Of a DNA stretch of 64,000 nucleotides, positions 38,137 to 47,510 are shown piece after piece (the stretch's first letter is position 1; each line of letters starts with the position of its first letter). Source of the stretch: Alteromonas sp. KUL49 (lineage in GTDB: Bacteria; Pseudomonadota; Gammaproteobacteria; Enterobacterales; Alteromonadaceae); the NCBI RefSeq assembly GCF_006538345.1, contig NZ_BJKL01000002.1, forward strand, positions 124,001-188,000, written 5' to 3'. The notes under the pieces were generated by a model. The model did not search any database and was not told the origin of the DNA. It saw only the letters and a program-made list of their open reading frames with translations. Position numbers and translations under genes: made by a program.

Positions 38137-39066
38137 CTAACCTTTTTGACTCTCAGAGATGAAGTAAGATAACTCTTTAATACAGTGACGTAACACTGGA
38201 TTTAGTCGTGTATTTTTACCATTCATAACAAATAAATCATGGCTGAAGTTAAATAAACTTCCTTTTGCGATTGGCACTAGTCCAAGCGCGGCGCCTTGCT
38301 CTTTCGCCATGTAATCAGGTAACAAACCAATATACTCACCTGTCATCATTGCTGACATTGCGGCATCGTATGAGTCGGAGAATGTTTGAATGGCGAGGCG
38401 TGATTCTTCCTCAATGTAATTAGCAGAAGATAACCCAGAGATACCGATTGCTGGATAATCTTCAATATTCACGTTATCAGGTAGTTCCGTATCACGATAT
38501 TTTGCAAGTGCGTGGGTTGGCGCACAATACAAGCGTCCTTCACAAGCAATGCCAACAGGGTGGAATGTAACAGACTCGGGTTTAACCATGTCGTACGTTG
38601 ATACTACCAAGTGACACTCACCAGATAGCGCTACATGCTCCACTTCATTGTACAAGCGGGTTTGAATATTCACATGAATATCATCAAACTTTTTCATTGT
38701 ACTCTTCACGGCTTTACTCACTGCTAAGTGCATAGACAGTGGCAAACCAGCCATTAACACAATGGTAATGTGACCTGAGTAGTCGTCGTGAAGTGACTTT
38801 AAATTAAAGACGAAGTTATCGAAGGCGTTAAAGATACGCTTGGTTTCCTGAAAGACCACCTCGCCTTCTTTGGTCATTTGGAAACCACCACGACCGCGAT
38901 GACACAAAACCAAATCAAGACGCTCTTCCAATTTTTTAATGGCAGCGCTGATATTAGGGCGTTGCATTCGTAACACGGGTTCTGCAGCGGTAAAACCATT
39001 ACAGCTCGCTACAGCGTAAAAAACACGAAGTAGTTTAATATCAGATTCTTGCAATCGATTTAGCAT
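38137..39066 (-). CDS. LysR-family transcriptional regulator
   Basis: The product has 309 residues from the ATG at 39066, chosen for the CAGGTG site upstream and because the helix-turn-helix then sits at the usual position (LLRVFYAVASCNGFTAAEPVLRMQRPNISAAIKKLEERL, about 11-48). A type 2 periplasmic-binding-like effector domain follows. It stands alone between queC and uvrB, so its target is unclear. Confidence 0.88.
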   Translation of the reverse strand: MLNRLQESDIKLLRVFYAVASCNGFTAAEPVLRMQRPNISAAIKKLEERLDLVLCHRGRGGFQMTKEGEVVFQETKRIFNAFDNFVFNLKSLHDDYSGHITIVLMAGLPLSMHLAVSKAVKSTMKKFDDIHVNIQTRLYNEVEHVALSGECHLVVSTYDMVKPESVTFHPVGIACEGRLYCAPTHALAKYRDTELPDNVNIEDYPAIGISGLSSANYIEEESRLAIQTFSDSYDAAMSAMMTGEYIGLLPDYMAKEQGAALGLVPIAKGSLFNFSHDLFVMNGKNTRLNPVLRHCIKELSYFISESQKG

Positions 39067-39201
39067 AGAGACACCTGTTTTAGGTATAGTTCTGGATACT
39101 CTACCTAGCACTATAGGCAAGTGCGCCCGCGATTACAACGGGCACAGGAGGATTTATAGGGGTAAACGGGGCGATATCAGTAATTTTGATGAAACTGTCA
39201 C

Positions 39202-41220
39202 CTATGACAGCGCAACCACTTGCTTTCTAAGCGTTTCAATATCGTCTCTGAGCGCCGCCGCTTTCTCGAACTCTAGCTCTTTAGCATATTCAAACATTTG
39301 CTTTTCTAACTCAGCTATCTGCGTCATTAACTCTGTCGCACTCGCCGCTGATTGCTGTACTTTCTTCTCGGCAACCTTACGTAGTTTTACCTTTCCTGAT
39401 GCTGGATGCTGATTACTGTCTCCAACATCCATGATATCAGTGATCGGTTTGTTGAGGCGCATAGGAACAATGTTGTTGGCTTTGTTGTATGCCATCTGTT
39501 TTTCACGACGACGTGCTGTTTCATCCATTGCCTTCTTCATGGATTTTGTGATCACATCTCCGTAAAGGATTGCCTTACCGTTCACGTGACGGGCTGCACG
39601 ACCAATGGTCTGAATTAGCGAACGTTCTGCGCGAAGAAAACCTTCTTTATCCGCATCAAGTATTGCTACCAATGATACTTCGGGCATATCCAAGCCTTCT
39701 CTCAACAAGTTGATGCCCACAAGCACATCAAACTTACCAAGTCGTAAGTCTCTGATGATTTCGATACGCTCTACGGTATCGATATCTGAGTGCAAGTAGC
39801 GCACCTTCACATCGTGCTCATTGAGGTATTCACTCAAATCCTCAGCCATTCTTTTGGTAAGTGTAGTTATTAGGACCCGCTCATCTAGAGCAACACGCTT
39901 TTGAATTTCAGAAAGGACGTCGTCCACCTGAGTTGCCACTGGGCGAACTTCGATTTCTGGGTCTAGTAATCCTGTGGGTCTAACGACTTGCTCAACAATA
40001 TCGTCTGGACATTTTTCTAGCTCGTAATTACCCGGTGTTGCCGAGACATATACAGTTTGTGGTGAAATATGCTCAAACTCATCGAACTTAAGTGGACGGT
40101 TGTCCAACGCTGAAGGCAGCCTAAAACCGTACTCAACGAGTGTTTCCTTTCTTGAGCGGTCACCTTTGTACATAGCCCCAATTTGGGACACAGTAACGTG
40201 TGACTCATCGATAAACATCAACCCGTCGCCAGGAAAATAGTCAAGCAACGTAGGCGGTGGCTCGCCGGGAGCCCGACCAGAAAGGTAGCGAGAGTAGTTC
40301 TCAATACCCGAGCAATAGCCAAGCTCCATCATCATCTCAATATCGAACTGTGTGCGCTGGGACACGCGTTGTTCTTCGATTAATTTATTAATACTTAGCA
40401 GTTGCTTTTTACGCTCAGCGAGTTCTTCTTTTATCTCATCCACCGCATTGAGTATTTTTTCCCGTGGCGTTACGTAGTGAGTTTTTGGAAAAACCGTCGT
40501 CCGCACCACAGACTTATCAACTGCACCAGTGAGTGGATCGAATAAGCTAATTTTGTCAATTTCATCATCAAATAGCTCCACTCGCACCGCTTGTTTTTCA
40601 GAGTCGGCAGGGAAAATATCGATAACATCGCCACGTACCCTGAAAGTACCGCGTTCGAAGGCAATATCATTGCGCGTATATTGAAGTTCTGCCAATCGAC
40701 GCAGTATGTCACGTTGGTCCATGGTGTCGCCCTGACGTAAATGTAAGAGCATTTTCATGTACGACTCAGGATCACCCAAACCATAAATGGCTGATACACT
40801 GGCTACAATAATAACGTCGCGACGCTCCATCAGCGCTTTAGTCGCTGACAAGCGCATTTGTTCTATGTGATCGTTAATCGACGCATCTTTTTCAATGAAA
40901 GTGTCAGTACTAGGTACATACGCTTCTGGTTGATAGTAATCATAATAAGAAACAAAGTACTCAACCGCATTTTCAGGGAAGAATTCTTTCATCTCCCCAT
41001 ATAACTGTGCGGCGAGTGTTTTGTTGTGCGCTAAAATAAGCGTAGGGCGCTGAACATCCGCAATAACATTAGCCATAGTAAAGGTTTTACCAGAGCCTGT
41101 TACACCGAGAAGAATTTGCGTCGCTAAACCGCTCTCTAGACCATCGATGAGACCCTCTATGGCCTTAGGCTGATCTCCAGACGGCTTATAATCAGAATGA
41201 AGAACAAACCCCTTAGACAT
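39202..41220 (-). CDS. uvrB: Excinuclease ABC subunit B
   Basis: This 672-residue UvrB is the damage-verifying helicase-like subunit of nucleotide excision repair. It has Walker [11 protein letters not shown] (about residues 39-48), the beta-hairpin region [20 protein letters not shown], helicase motif VI (QTIGRAARH) and a C-terminal UVR domain (about 630-668). Length equals E. coli UvrB (673). It starts 14 bases after the MATE gene with its own CAGGAGA ribosome site, so it is probably co-transcribed. I see no LexA box immediately upstream. Confidence 0.97.
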   Translation of the reverse strand: MSKGFVLHSDYKPSGDQPKAIEGLIDGLESGLATQILLGVTGSGKTFTMANVIADVQRPTLILAHNKTLAAQLYGEMKEFFPENAVEYFVSYYDYYQPEAYVPSTDTFIEKDASINDHIEQMRLSATKALMERRDVIIVASVSAIYGLGDPESYMKMLLHLRQGDTMDQRDILRRLAELQYTRNDIAFERGTFRVRGDVIDIFPADSEKQAVRVELFDDEIDKISLFDPLTGAVDKSVVRTTVFPKTHYVTPREKILNAVDEIKEELAERKKQLLSINKLIEEQRVSQRTQFDIEMMMELGYCSGIENYSRYLSGRAPGEPPPTLLDYFPGDGLMFIDESHVTVSQIGAMYKGDRSRKETLVEYGFRLPSALDNRPLKFDEFEHISPQTVYVSATPGNYELEKCPDDIVEQVVRPTGLLDPEIEVRPVATQVDDVLSEIQKRVALDERVLITTLTKRMAEDLSEYLNEHDVKVRYLHSDIDTVERIEIIRDLRLGKFDVLVGINLLREGLDMPEVSLVAILDADKEGFLRAERSLIQTIGRAARHVNGKAILYGDVITKSMKKAMDETARRREKQMAYNKANNIVPMRLNKPITDIMDVGDSNQHPASGKVKLRKVAEKKVQQSAASATELMTQIAELEKQMFEYAKELEFEKAAALRDDIETLRKQVVALS

Positions 41221-41234
41221 AAATTTCTCCTGTT

Positions 41235-42593
41235 TTACTCATGGCACTTTGCTATCGAGCGTTTAAACACAGTAATTGACACTACAGCCATTAATATATT
41301 TGCCAACACCGTTCCCCAATACAAACCTTCTAAGCTCCAATAGAGGCTTCCGACGTAGCTCAGCGGCACATAGAAAGCAAATAACCTCGCCAAACTTAAC
41401 CACAGTGCACGCATTGGTAAATGCATAGCATTCATCGAAGAATTGGTCAGGATAATGACACCTTGTAAACCATAACCCAAGGGAACGATCATTAAGAACA
41501 ACTGTATCAACTCTGCGACTTTAGGTTCTTTGGCGAACGCAAAAGCAATCCAAGTAGATAACAGCCACATAATGACAAAAACAATAAGTTGCCAAACGAT
41601 AACAAACCGAACAGCAGTCCAATAGCCTTGTTCAACGCGGTCGAAACGATTCGCCCCCATATTCTGACTAATAAAAGGAGGCAACGTCATCGACAACGCC
41701 AAAACAACGATACAAGCAATTGACTCCATGCGATTACCAACACCCCAAGCAGCTACCGCTTCTGCACCATAGCCAGCGACAACCGCCGTCATGATTCCCC
41801 CAGCTACTGGCGTTAACATATTAGCGCCAGCCGCTGGTAAGCCTATTTTCAAAATAGGACGAAAACTCACTTTAAGTGCTTTGAGCGAAATAACACGAGG
41901 GAGAATAAGTCCTCGCTGAACCGCTAATATATATAAAATCCAGCCAGCCCCGATAAACCAAGCAATCAAGGTAGCCAAGGCTGCGCCTTGAATACCCATG
42001 GCAGGAATTGGCCCAAAACCGAAAATAAATAGAGGATCGAGTAACGCGTTTAGACCACCACCTACGGCCATAATTATACTAGGCGTTTTGGTATCACCGC
42101 AGGCTCTGAGTACACTGTTACCAACCATTGGGATAGCGAGAAAAATACTCGATAAATACCACAATTCCATGTAGTCACTGATATATGGCATTAACGAGTC
42201 AGACGCGTTCAACGAATAGAAGATAGGCTCAATCGTAAAAAATCCGATGAGCGCTAACGCACCAACGAATATCGCTGACAACGACAAAGCACCAGTCGCA
42301 TACAACTTCGACTTAGTAACCTCTCCTGCACCTTGAAGCTTACCAATGATCGCAGACGTACCGATGCCCAGACCAATATTTAAGCTGATCACTGTGAAAG
42401 TAACTGGAAAAGTGAAACTAATCGCAGCAAGAGGATCGGTGCCGAGCAAACTCACAAAAAATGTGTCTACTAATCCGAAACTCATCATCATAATCATGCC
42501 TAACACCATAGGGATGGTCATGCGTTTGAGCGTGGATGGGATATCCCCTTCGGTTAGGTTAGATATCGAACTTTTTGATGACTCAGCTTTCAC
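41235..42593 (-). CDS. MATE-family multidrug efflux transporter
   Basis: This 452-residue, 12-helix MATE transporter exports drugs or metabolites in exchange for sodium or protons. Internal duplication is evident ([14 protein letters not shown] in the first half, [15 protein letters not shown] in the second). It starts with GTG and has GAGG just upstream. It precedes uvrB by 14 bases. The E. coli SOS gene dinF is also a MATE protein, but orthology cannot be judged here. Confidence 0.92.
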   Translation of the reverse strand: MKAESSKSSISNLTEGDIPSTLKRMTIPMVLGMIMMMSFGLVDTFFVSLLGTDPLAAISFTFPVTFTVISLNIGLGIGTSAIIGKLQGAGEVTKSKLYATGALSLSAIFVGALALIGFFTIEPIFYSLNASDSLMPYISDYMELWYLSSIFLAIPMVGNSVLRACGDTKTPSIIMAVGGGLNALLDPLFIFGFGPIPAMGIQGAALATLIAWFIGAGWILYILAVQRGLILPRVISLKALKVSFRPILKIGLPAAGANMLTPVAGGIMTAVVAGYGAEAVAAWGVGNRMESIACIVVLALSMTLPPFISQNMGANRFDRVEQGYWTAVRFVIVWQLIVFVIMWLLSTWIAFAFAKEPKVAELIQLFLMIVPLGYGLQGVIILTNSSMNAMHLPMRALWLSLARLFAFYVPLSYVGSLYWSLEGLYWGTVLANILMAVVSITVFKRSIAKCHE

Positions 42594-42618
42594 AAAACCT
42601 CACAGTGCAATTAGCAAC

Positions 42619-42640
42619 AAAAAAGACGGAGGTTTCCGCC
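42619..42640 (-). terminator. Terminator or attenuator just upstream of the MATE gene
   Basis: On the minus strand GGCGGA-AACC-TCCGTC (one G-U pair) is followed by TTTTTT, about 25 bases before the MATE start codon. It would stop a transcript arriving from the gene-free region or act as a leader attenuator. Confidence 0.5.
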
Positions 42641-43205
42641 TTTATGTAATAAGTGTACATAGTCTACGCTAGCCAGTTAATTGAGACCATGTGAAAACGA
42701 TTAAACGTAATAAGTGCGTGATTAATGTACTTAATAAAAAACGGAGTAACTTTTTATACCAAAGACTAAAACAAGGCTTAACTCCCTTTTTAGTGCCATT
42801 CATAACTTTTCCATGTCTTTCTCTGCGTAGAATGACAATCTTAAAAGCTCGAGTTATCACAAAATTCCCGTGACAATTAAATGACACTGAAATGTCGGAA
42901 ATAAGACACCATTACTCTGTTCAACGCTTAAACATCGACTTCAATGACTTACACAAAAATGTTAACTAAATGTATATTTATAACGAGTTTGTGAGTAATC
43001 GCTGAACTAATCATCGATGTCAGGTGAATTAACACACAAGATATTTTTTGTCCAACTGATCTTTTATGATCAGTAAACAAGATCCCTCAATAATAAATAA
43101 GCAACTGTTTTTATTATAATTAATATCCATTCAACATAGAATATTGAAAGATCTCAACACAGATGATCACACTCTCTTGGCTTCATAAGCCCATCTATTA
43201 ACATA

Positions 43206-43230
43206 GTTATCCACAGATTTAGTGGATAAC
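43206..43230. promoter_or_regulatory. DnaA-box inverted repeat
   Basis: GTTATCCAC-AGATTTA-GTGGATAAC is a perfect 9-bp inverted repeat. The left arm continues to a perfect DnaA box, TTATCCACA (43207-43215); the right arm reads TTATCCACT on the minus strand. It could bind DnaA or serve as an operator for another dimeric regulator. Confidence 0.5.
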
Positions 43231-43335
43231 TAGCGCAACCCCAGATTTTACGTGACATTGTGGCAATACATGCATAATTTAGGTGAGTAACAACTAACCC
43301 CATGGGACAACGTATAAGGTTACACATTTATTAAA

Positions 43336-43355
43336 TACTGTACATTAAAACAGTA
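43336..43355. promoter_or_regulatory. LexA (SOS) box
   Basis: TACTGTACATTAAAACAGTA has both 6-base arms of the E. coli LexA consensus TACTGT-N8-ACAGTA and 16 of 20 matches to the full consensus. On the minus strand a TTGATT -35 element overlaps it and TATTTA follows at 17 bases, an arrangement like the recA promoter. The regulated transcript is not obvious. Confidence 0.65.
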
Positions 43356-43432
43356 ATCAAACCATTTTTTATAGCGTTTTGTTATTACCTTTATAAATAT
43401 AGCTATAGGCACATCAAAATTGTAAATGACAT

Positions 43433-43455
43433 AGGCTTCATTTGCGCTCAAGCCT
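43433..43455 (+). ncRNA. Hairpin that could end a small RNA (speculative)
   Basis: AGGCTT and AAGCCT form a 6-bp stem followed by CTTTTC, about 80-100 bases to the right of the LexA box. This could terminate a short plus-strand transcript. Only the hairpin is seen; the RNA is a guess. Confidence 0.2.
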
Positions 43456-43585
43456 CTTTTCTGGGGTACTTATGACACTTGTTTAGGATTTAAGCGTATT
43501 TTTTGACGCTTTGTACACGAATTGAGCACGAAACACCCAAAAAGTCATTTTTTGTGCAGTTAACACAAAAAATGCATTAAGGTTG

Positions 43586-43614
43586 TTGACAGCAAAGCAG
43601 TACGTCTTTAATAT
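43586..43614 (+). promoter_or_regulatory. Promoter of the tRNA-Asn pair
   Basis: TTGACA (43586-43591), a 17-base spacer and TAATAT (43609-43614) are followed by a C-rich discriminator, as in stable-RNA promoters. The first tRNA begins about 16 bases after the predicted start. A perfect 11-bp inverted repeat (43546-43574) lies directly upstream. Confidence 0.85.
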
Positions 43615-43635
43615 TCGCCTCCGTTGAAAAGCAGG

Positions 43636-43712
43636 TCCCCCTTAGCTCAGTTGGTTAGAGCGACGGACTGTTAATCCGCAGGTCCCCCGTTCGAGTCGGG
43701 GAGGGGGAGCCA
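43636..43712 (+). tRNA. tRNA-Asn(GTT)
   Basis: This 77-base cloverleaf has acceptor stem TCCCCCT / AGGGGGA, D-loop AGCTCAGTTGGTTAGAGC, anticodon loop CTGTTAATC with anticodon GTT, T-arm CCCCCGTTCGAGTCGGGGA-like and encoded GCCA end. It is the first of two identical tandem copies. Confidence 0.97.
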
Positions 43713-43739
43713 ACTTTTCAAACGTAAAATGTAGTCGAT

Positions 43740-43816
43740 TCCCCCTTAGCTCAGTTGGTTAGAGCGACGGACTGTTAATCCGCAGGTCCCCCGTTCGAGT
43801 CGGGGAGGGGGAGCCA
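43740..43816 (+). tRNA. tRNA-Asn(GTT), second copy
   Basis: It is identical over all 77 bases to the copy 104 bases upstream, with 27 unrelated bases between them. It is probably processed from the same transcript. The identity stops exactly at the mature ends, as expected from gene conversion or recent duplication under selection. Confidence 0.97.
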
Positions 43817-43896
43817 CTTTTTACACAGCAAGTAGCCTAGTACCCTCCCCCAAAAGTTTCCCATAATTCACGTTAAATAAAGCTAACTTAATCAAG

Positions 43897-43925
43897 TTGT
43901 TAATCTGTGCCGAAACAGCGATAAT
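43897..43925 (+). promoter_or_regulatory. Candidate promoter of the rnf operon
   Basis: TTGTTA (43897-43902), a 17-base spacer and GATAAT (43920-43925) lie about 70 bases before rnfA. Confidence 0.5.
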
Positions 43926-43993
43926 AGAGCGCTCAAATCGCTTCTGCTGCGTATAGACATTGTACTCATTCTGGTTGGACGTATTTATCATCA

Positions 43994-44575
43994 ATGACTG
44001 AATTTTTATTGCTGCTTGTCAGCACCGTATTAGTCAACAATTTTGTCTTGGTAAAATTCTTGGGTTTGTGCCCTTTTATGGGGGTTTCTAGCAAACTCGA
44101 AACTGCCATGGGTATGTCTATGGCTACCACATTTGTACTTACCCTTGCGTCAGCAAGTAGTTACCTCGTAGAAACCTATTTGCTCCAACCTTTAGGTATT
44201 GGTTACCTGAGAACGCTAGCCTTTATTCTGGTAATTGCAGTGGTGGTGCAATTTACAGAAATGGTGGTACACAAAACGAGTCCAACACTCTATCGCCTTC
44301 TAGGGATTTTCTTACCGCTTATAACAACAAACTGTGCGGTACTTGGCGTTGCATTGCTTAACCTTACTGAACAACACAATTTTGTTGAAAGCCTTATTTA
44401 CGGCTTTGGTGCAGCAGTGGGCTTTTCTTTGGTGTTAATAATGTTTGCGGCCATGAGAGAGAGACTTGCCGCTGCGGATGTACCACAGGTGTTTAAAGGG
44501 GCATCAATTGCAATGATAACTGCGGGTTTAATGTCGTTAGCTTTCATGGGGTTCAGTGGATTGGTGAAATTTTAA
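43994..44575 (+). CDS. rnfA: Rnf electron transport complex subunit A
   Basis: This 193-residue integral membrane protein has six helices, beginning [30 protein letters not shown] with the conserved cysteine region. RnfA and RnfE form an inverted pair in the membrane core of the Rnf (Rsx) complex. That complex moves electrons between ferredoxin and NADH with ion transport, or in E. coli reduces SoxR. It is the first gene of rnfABCDGE; its stop overlaps rnfB by one base. Confidence 0.97.
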   Translation: MTEFLLLLVSTVLVNNFVLVKFLGLCPFMGVSSKLETAMGMSMATTFVLTLASASSYLVETYLLQPLGIGYLRTLAFILVIAVVVQFTEMVVHKTSPTLYRLLGIFLPLITTNCAVLGVALLNLTEQHNFVESLIYGFGAAVGFSLVLIMFAAMRERLAAADVPQVFKGASIAMITAGLMSLAFMGFSGLVKF

Positions 44576-45144
44576 TGACGTTAAGTTTAGCTGCCATTGC
44601 TCTTGGAATTTTAGCGCTAGTTTTTGGCTTAGTGCTGGGTTATGCGAGTATCAGATTTAAAGTAGAGGGAGACCCACTTGTCGAACAGATAGACGACATA
44701 CTCCCCCAAACTCAGTGTGGACAATGTGGATTCCCTGGTTGTCGCCCCTATGCCGAATCCATCGCCAATGGCGATGAAATTAATAAGTGCCCTCCAGGTG
44801 GCGAGGCAACAATTAAAAAACTCGCGGATCTAATGGGGGTGGAAGCAAAGCCTCTGGATGCAGCCCATGGCGAGGAAGACGTCAAGAAAGTTGCTTATAT
44901 TCGAGAAGACGAGTGCATAGGTTGTACAAAATGTATTCAGGCATGCCCAGTTGATGCCATTCTGGGGGCAGCCAAACATATGCATACCGTTATTACAGAT
45001 GAGTGTACCGGTTGTGATCTATGCGTAGATCCCTGCCCAGTAGATTGTATTGATATGCTTCCGGCCGAAGAAACTACGTCTTCCTGGAAGTGGAATTTTT
45101 CATCGTCACCAAAAGGCGACATACCGATTAAGATGGTAAGTTAG
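44575..45144 (+). CDS. rnfB: Rnf complex ferredoxin-like subunit B
   Basis: This 189-residue protein has an N-terminal membrane helix (about 5-25), a 4Fe-4S domain ([16 protein letters not shown]...CPPGG) and two ferredoxin clusters ([16 protein letters not shown] and [16 protein letters not shown]). It is the electron entry or exit subunit on the cytoplasmic face. Length and all cluster cysteines are normal. The downstream rnfC start follows two bases after the stop. Confidence 0.97.
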   Translation: MTLSLAAIALGILALVFGLVLGYASIRFKVEGDPLVEQIDDILPQTQCGQCGFPGCRPYAESIANGDEINKCPPGGEATIKKLADLMGVEAKPLDAAHGEEDVKKVAYIREDECIGCTKCIQACPVDAILGAAKHMHTVITDECTGCDLCVDPCPVDCIDMLPAEETTSSWKWNFSSSPKGDIPIKMVS

Positions 45145-45146
45145 CA

Positions 45147-47510
45147 GTGAAGTACCCAAGCTTTGACAACATCATTAACGATCTCAATGCGGGCAAGCTA
45201 CACTCGTTTCCAGGTGGCGTTCACCCTGATGATAAGAAAACTCTATCCAACACCACAGCTATCGCTAAATGTCCGCTCCCCAAACAACTCATTGTTCCTA
45301 TAAAACAACACGTGGGTACCGAGGGTGCTATTTGCGTATCTGTAGGTGACTATGTCCAAAAAGGCCAAGCGCTCACTCACTCCAATGCAGCGTTTGCAGT
45401 ACCTGTGCATGCCCCATCGTCAGGCCATGTAGCATCAATTATTCCCCACGTTGTTGCCCACCCGAGTGGTCTGACTGAGATGTGTATCGTTATTGATACT
45501 GATGGTCGAGATACTTGGTGTGAACTATCACCTATGATGGATTACACCACTCGAGATAAAACCGAGTTGCTAGAAGTACTGTGCAACGCGGGAATTTCAG
45601 GTATGGGTGGTGCGGGCTTTCCTTCACACATCAAAGCAGCACCAAGTAAACCTATTGAGTTCTTAATCATCAATGGTGTGGAATGCGAACCCTACATCAC
45701 TTCTGACGATCGCTTAATGCGAGAGCACGCGTGGCAAATTCGTCAGGGACTCGACATACTTAGCCATATTATCGAGCCTCAAGCAATTATTATTGCTGTT
45801 GAGGATAACAAACCCGAAGCACTCCAGGCACTCACCATCGCGTGTCAGGACAAGCCGGATTATCGTGTTGTTTCTGTGGAAACCAAGTACCCCGCAGGGG
45901 GCGAGAAACAGCTCATCCAAGTCATAACGGGAAGAGAAGTTCCACGCTCAGGGCTACCCTCTGATATTGGTGTGACTATGTTCAATGTGGGAACCTGTTA
46001 CGCTGTTGCTGATGCTGTGTTACACGGTAAACCACTTATAGACCGTATTGTCACGCTGACGGGTGAAGCATTAGAAAGACCAGGCAATTATCAGGTACTG
46101 CTTGGTACGCCAGTGAATCACCTACTAGGCATTGCAGGTTACCTTGCCGACAAACAAGCAACACCTAAAATCGTAATGGGCGGTCCAATGATGGGCTTTA
46201 CCCTTGCCGATGCAGCAATACCTGTAGTTAAAACCACAAACTGTTTGCTCGTACCAAGCACTCATGAGCTTAGAGATAATAGTGCCGAACGGGCCTGTAT
46301 TCGATGCAGTGCGTGCTCTGACGCATGCCCAGCGAACTTACTCCCACAGCAACTCTATTGGCACGCCAAAGCGAAGGAATATGACAAAACCGAAGAGTAT
46401 GATCTCTTCGACTGTATCGAATGTGGCGCTTGTGCCTATGTATGCCCCAGCGAAATTCCTTTAGTGCATTACTATCGCCAAGCGAAATCAGAGATTCGCT
46501 TACAAAAAGACGAAAAAGACAAAGCAGAGAAAGCTAAGCTGCGTTTTGAGGCGCGAAAAGAGCGCCTGCAGCGTGAAAAAGAAGAACGAGAAGAAAAGCA
46601 TCGCAAAGCCAAAGAAGCACGCTTAGCGGCTAAAGCAGCGCCTTCAGCATCTACCCCATCAGATAGCGCAGCAGGTCAAGGGAGTAATACAGCAAAAGAC
46701 AAAGTGGCAGCCGCATTAGCAAGAGCCAAAGCGAAAAAAGCCGCTTTGGAGACAGGAAACCAGCCACAAGATACAAGTGAAGCCACCAGCGAATCATTAG
46801 CGATAGATGACAAAAAAGCGAAAGTCGCGGCAGCTATTGCTCGCGCTAAAGCTAAGAAAGCTGCTGCGCAAGAATCGCCGTCAGCCAATGCGTGCGCAAC
46901 AGAGTCAGCCGCAGAAGATAGGGCAGAAGATAAGGCAGATGACAAGAAGGCCAAAATTGCCGCTGCGGTTGCAAGAGCTAAAGCTAAAAAAGCAGCTCTG
47001 GCTCAAGCTGCTGAACAGGCAGCGCAAGGCAACTCAGCACAGTCACAAGATTCATCAAACAGCGATGAAGACAAAAAAGCCAAGATAGCGGCAGCTGTAG
47101 CTAGAGCAAAAGCGAAAAAGGCAGCCTCAGAAGAATCAGCGCAAGCGAATGACGCCGACAACAAGCAAGCCCGCATTGCCGCCGCTATTGCCAAAGCAAA
47201 AGCTAAGAAAGCCGAACAGCAAGCTTCTGCTGGCAACGAGAGTAGCGATTCGAAATCTGAAGAAGATAATTCATCTGCAAATACAATAGAGCCTCAAGAC
47301 GAAAAACAGGCACGTATAGCTGCCGCTGTGGCTAAAGCGAAAGCACGAAGGAATGCAGTTGCTGAAAAGTCAGATGTTGAAACAACGACATCACTGCCAA
47401 CGGAATCTGAAGTCTTAGATCCAGCAGAAGAGAAGAAGCGCAGAATAGCCGCTGCTGTAGCAAAAGCGAAAGCCAAAAAAGCTGCAGCAGACAAAGAGAG
47501 TCAAGAATGA
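45147..47510 (+). CDS. rnfC: Rnf complex subunit C with long Ala/Lys repeat tail
   Basis: This 787-residue protein begins with GTG. Residues 1 to about 455 are the conserved RnfC core: a Nqo1-like NADH/FMN region with GGAGFPSHIK, then two 4Fe-4S motifs, CIRCSACSDACPANLL and CIECGACAYVCPSEIP. A charged coiled coil (about 455-510) follows, then seven repeats built on AAAxARAKAKKAA. The tail has no cofactor motif and is common but variable in gammaproteobacterial RnfC. Its stop overlaps rnfD by 4 bases. Confidence 0.96.
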   Translation: MKYPSFDNIINDLNAGKLHSFPGGVHPDDKKTLSNTTAIAKCPLPKQLIVPIKQHVGTEGAICVSVGDYVQKGQALTHSNAAFAVPVHAPSSGHVASIIPHVVAHPSGLTEMCIVIDTDGRDTWCELSPMMDYTTRDKTELLEVLCNAGISGMGGAGFPSHIKAAPSKPIEFLIINGVECEPYITSDDRLMREHAWQIRQGLDILSHIIEPQAIIIAVEDNKPEALQALTIACQDKPDYRVVSVETKYPAGGEKQLIQVITGREVPRSGLPSDIGVTMFNVGTCYAVADAVLHGKPLIDRIVTLTGEALERPGNYQVLLGTPVNHLLGIAGYLADKQATPKIVMGGPMMGFTLADAAIPVVKTTNCLLVPSTHELRDNSAERACIRCSACSDACPANLLPQQLYWHAKAKEYDKTEEYDLFDCIECGACAYVCPSEIPLVHYYRQAKSEIRLQKDEKDKAEKAKLRFEARKERLQREKEEREEKHRKAKEARLAAKAAPSASTPSDSAAGQGSNTAKDKVAAALARAKAKKAALETGNQPQDTSEATSESLAIDDKKAKVAAAIARAKAKKAAAQESPSANACATESAAEDRAEDKADDKKAKIAAAVARAKAKKAALAQAAEQAAQGNSAQSQDSSNSDEDKKAKIAAAVARAKAKKAASEESAQANDADNKQARIAAAIAKAKAKKAEQQASAGNESSDSKSEEDNSSANTIEPQDEKQARIAAAVAKAKARRNAVAEKSDVETTTSLPTESEVLDPAEEKKRRIAAAVAKAKAKKAAADKESQE
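46695..47495 (+). repeat. Seven-copy Ala/Lys-rich coding repeat in rnfC
   Basis: Seven units each encode K(A/D)K(I/V)AAA(I/V)A(R/K)AKAKKAA, separated by variable S/E/Q/D-rich spacers of about 15-30 residues. The DNA repeats are diverged, showing an old expansion. Long open frames on the opposite strand here are by-products of this composition. Confidence 0.85.

Larger units (their letters stand above)
42594..43635. other. 1-kb gene-free AT-rich region between MATE and tRNA-Asn genes
   Basis: No convincing protein gene lies here. From left to right it holds a terminator-like hairpin on the minus strand (42619-42640) and five GATC sites within 111 bases (43058-43168) beside a very AT-rich stretch. 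It then has a DnaA-box inverted repeat (43206-43230), a LexA box (43336-43355), two small hairpins (43433-43455 and 43492-43511), a perfect 11-bp inverted repeat (43546-43574) and the tRNA promoter. Such density suggests a regulatory or noncoding RNA locus. Confidence 0.6.

Noticed and set aside
42669..42887. 72-codon minus-strand open frame upstream of the MATE gene
   Set aside because: Composition is basic and irregular, there is no ribosome site and no recognisable domain. It is within what chance allows in AT-rich DNA.
43056..43230. Chromosomal replication origin oriC
   Set aside because: Only one perfect DnaA box and its imperfect partner are present, and none of the usual neighbours (dnaA, mnmG, rpmH, parAB) are seen. 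It is kept only as an origin-like observation.
43154..43327. 57-codon minus-strand frame starting just beyond the LexA box, considered as an SOS toxin-like peptide
   Set aside because: No ribosome site (the ATG would sit almost at the transcription start), many cysteines and no hydrophobic toxin-like helix. It also crosses the DnaA-box dyad, which better explains the sequence.
46676..47494. Alanine-rich frames on the opposite strand of rnfC
   Set aside because: They mirror the Ala/Lys repeats and are by-products of repeat composition.
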